Source of the DNA: JAMXLO01 sp963794185
Lineage (GTDB): Bacteria; Pseudomonadota; Alphaproteobacteria; Acetobacterales; Acetobacteraceae
DNA length: 64,000 nt
NCBI GenBank assembly: GCA_963794185.1
Contig: CAWCDM010000030.1
Coordinates: 1-64,000 of the forward strand
Direction of reading: 5' to 3'
The first letter of the stretch is position 1. Every line of letters begins with the position of its first letter. The notes under the pieces were generated by a model. That model was not told where the DNA came from, did not search any database, and worked only from the letters and a program-made list of their open reading frames with translations. The translations under genes were made by a program, and so were the position numbers. Positions 63,257 to 64,000 of the stretch are shown piece by piece.

Positions 63257-64000
63257 GACTTTCGCCCGCCTGCCCTTTGCACCCGACGCCGCAACAGAAG
63301 CGGGTGGCAGGCCGGCAAAAAAGCTGCTGCGCGCATTCGCGCCCATCAGCAGGTAGCTGTGGTCCGATCCGGTGAGCACGAAGCGCGCGTCCATGCCGAC
63401 ATAGCGCGATGCGTTCTCTTCATCGTAGACACCGCCCATGCCCAGCACCTTGCCATGCTTCCGACACGCGGCGCCCACGGTTGCATAAGCGTCGATCACC
63501 TTCGGATGACCCATCTGGCCCGCGATGCCAAGCTCCGACGACAGATCGGACGTGCCGATCAGCAGCACGTCAATCCCGTCCACCGCAGCGATGTCGCCGG
63601 CGTTCTTCACCGCCTCCGGACTTTCGATCATCACGACAGTCAAAATCTCATCGTTAATCGCTTTCTGTGCCTCGGCCATCGCCGGCGGACGGAAGCCATA
63701 CACCGCCGGCGGGCCACCCCAGCTTCGGCTGCCGCGCGGTGGATAGCGAAACGCCTCCGCGATGCGCCGCGCCTCCTTCGCCGTGTCGACATGCGGCATG
63801 ACGATCCCGAGCGCCCCGTTGTCGAGCGCACGCGTCGCTTCGTCGATCGCGTTGGAGCACACGCGCACCAGCGGGGTGATGCCGGTGGGCAGCGACGCAA
63901 TGCAGAGCTGGGCAATCTCGCTCACGGAAAACGAGCCATGCTCGTTGTCGAGAAACATCCAGTCATGGCCGGATGCGGCAGCGAGAGCCGGCGCGGCGGC
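63254..64000 (-). CDS. HpcH/HpaI family aldolase (5' partial at the window end)
   Basis: About 249 residues are visible. The open frame continues past the right window edge (reading ALAAASGHDWMFLDNEHGSF), so the N-terminus is missing. Marks are FLDNEHGSFS (base His), ITPLVRVCSN (substrate Arg), ATRALDNGALGIVMPHVDTA, VVMIESPEAVKNAGDIAAVD (metal Glu) and GIDVLLIGTSDLSSELGIAG (metal Asp). It resembles the aldolase at 23009-23800 but is a separate paralogue, with an insert giving WGGPPAVYGFRPPAM. Confidence 0.9.
   Translation of the reverse strand, partial: AAAPALAAASGHDWMFLDNEHGSFSVSEIAQLCIASLPTGITPLVRVCSNAIDEATRALDNGALGIVMPHVDTAKEARRIAEAFRYPPRGSRSWGGPPAVYGFRPPAMAEAQKAINDEILTVVMIESPEAVKNAGDIAAVDGIDVLLIGTSDLSSELGIAGQMGHPKVIDAYATVGAACRKHGKVLGMGGVYDEENASRYVGMDARFVLTGSDHSYLLMGANARSSFFAGLPPASVAASGAKGRRAKV

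Overview
The window is a GC-rich chromosomal segment, most likely from an alphaproteobacterium and plausibly from Rhodospirillales/Acetobacteraceae. This placement is an inference. It rests on high GC, dense ATGA-overlapping operons, palindromic interspersed repeats of alphaproteobacterial type, a FixK/FNR-type box, and an encapsulin/encapsulated-ferritin pair resembling that of Rhodospirillum. No rRNA, tRNA, CRISPR array or intact transposase was seen.

Layout. 1-2.8 kb: two SnoaL/NTF2-like proteins (both frameshifted), then a FolM-like SDR with folB (folate). 3-7.5 kb: uvrC, pgsA, mobB, a lipoprotein, and moaD-moaE (molybdopterin synthase). 7.5-10.3 kb: a lower-GC island with two nuclease-fold proteins (a PD-(D/E)xK type I R-N-like protein and an Mrr-like endonuclease) and two short tandem duplications. 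10.3-20 kb: an unknown protein, a branched-chain-type ABC binding protein, a thiolase with its DUF35 partner, an Lrp regulator, an LLM oxidoreductase, and an operon of VOC protein, acyl-CoA ligase, quinone oxidoreductase and thioesterase. 20-23 kb: the NHEJ ligase ligD.

23-38 kb: a tightly packed catabolic operon (amidohydrolase, metallo-beta-lactamase fold, VOC, PhyH dioxygenase, serine hydrolase, HpcH/HpaI aldolase) runs divergently from a complete polar amino-acid ABC transporter. A second operon (serine hydrolase, SelA-like PLP enzyme with an extra C-terminal domain, class III aminotransferase), a dienelactone hydrolase and a secernin-type dipeptidase follow. 38-45 kb: MarR regulator, EF-G paralogue, SDR, glpK, a D-2-hydroxyacid dehydrogenase, and a broken FitAB/VapBC toxin-antitoxin pair. 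45-50 kb: hydantoinase/oxoprolinase HyuA-HyuB and an MFS permease. 50.2-51.4 kb: encapsulin shell and ferritin cargo. 51.6-53.3 kb: LysE exporter and an enolase-superfamily enzyme. 53.3-55.1 kb: a small insert with an HTH-like protein, a perfect FNR/FixK box ahead of a lipoprotein and a small secreted protein, then a remnant of a second enolase-superfamily gene. 55.1-59.9 kb: a second, intact HyuB-HyuA pair with a PEP-mutase/isocitrate-lyase family enzyme. 60-61.7 kb: ArsR regulator with two DUF899 proteins. 61.7-64 kb: an SGNH hydrolase, a decayed aldolase copy, and an aldolase running off the window end.

The accessory genes look like a scavenger's catalogue for amides, lactams, hydantoin-like rings and aromatic/acyl-CoA acids, with matching uptake systems. 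A striking property of the sequence is that at least 23 genes, including housekeeping genes such as uvrC and pgsA, are interrupted by about 28 short frameshifts. Most of these probably reflect assembly or read errors, so frameshifted genes are annotated at their full reconstructed extent.
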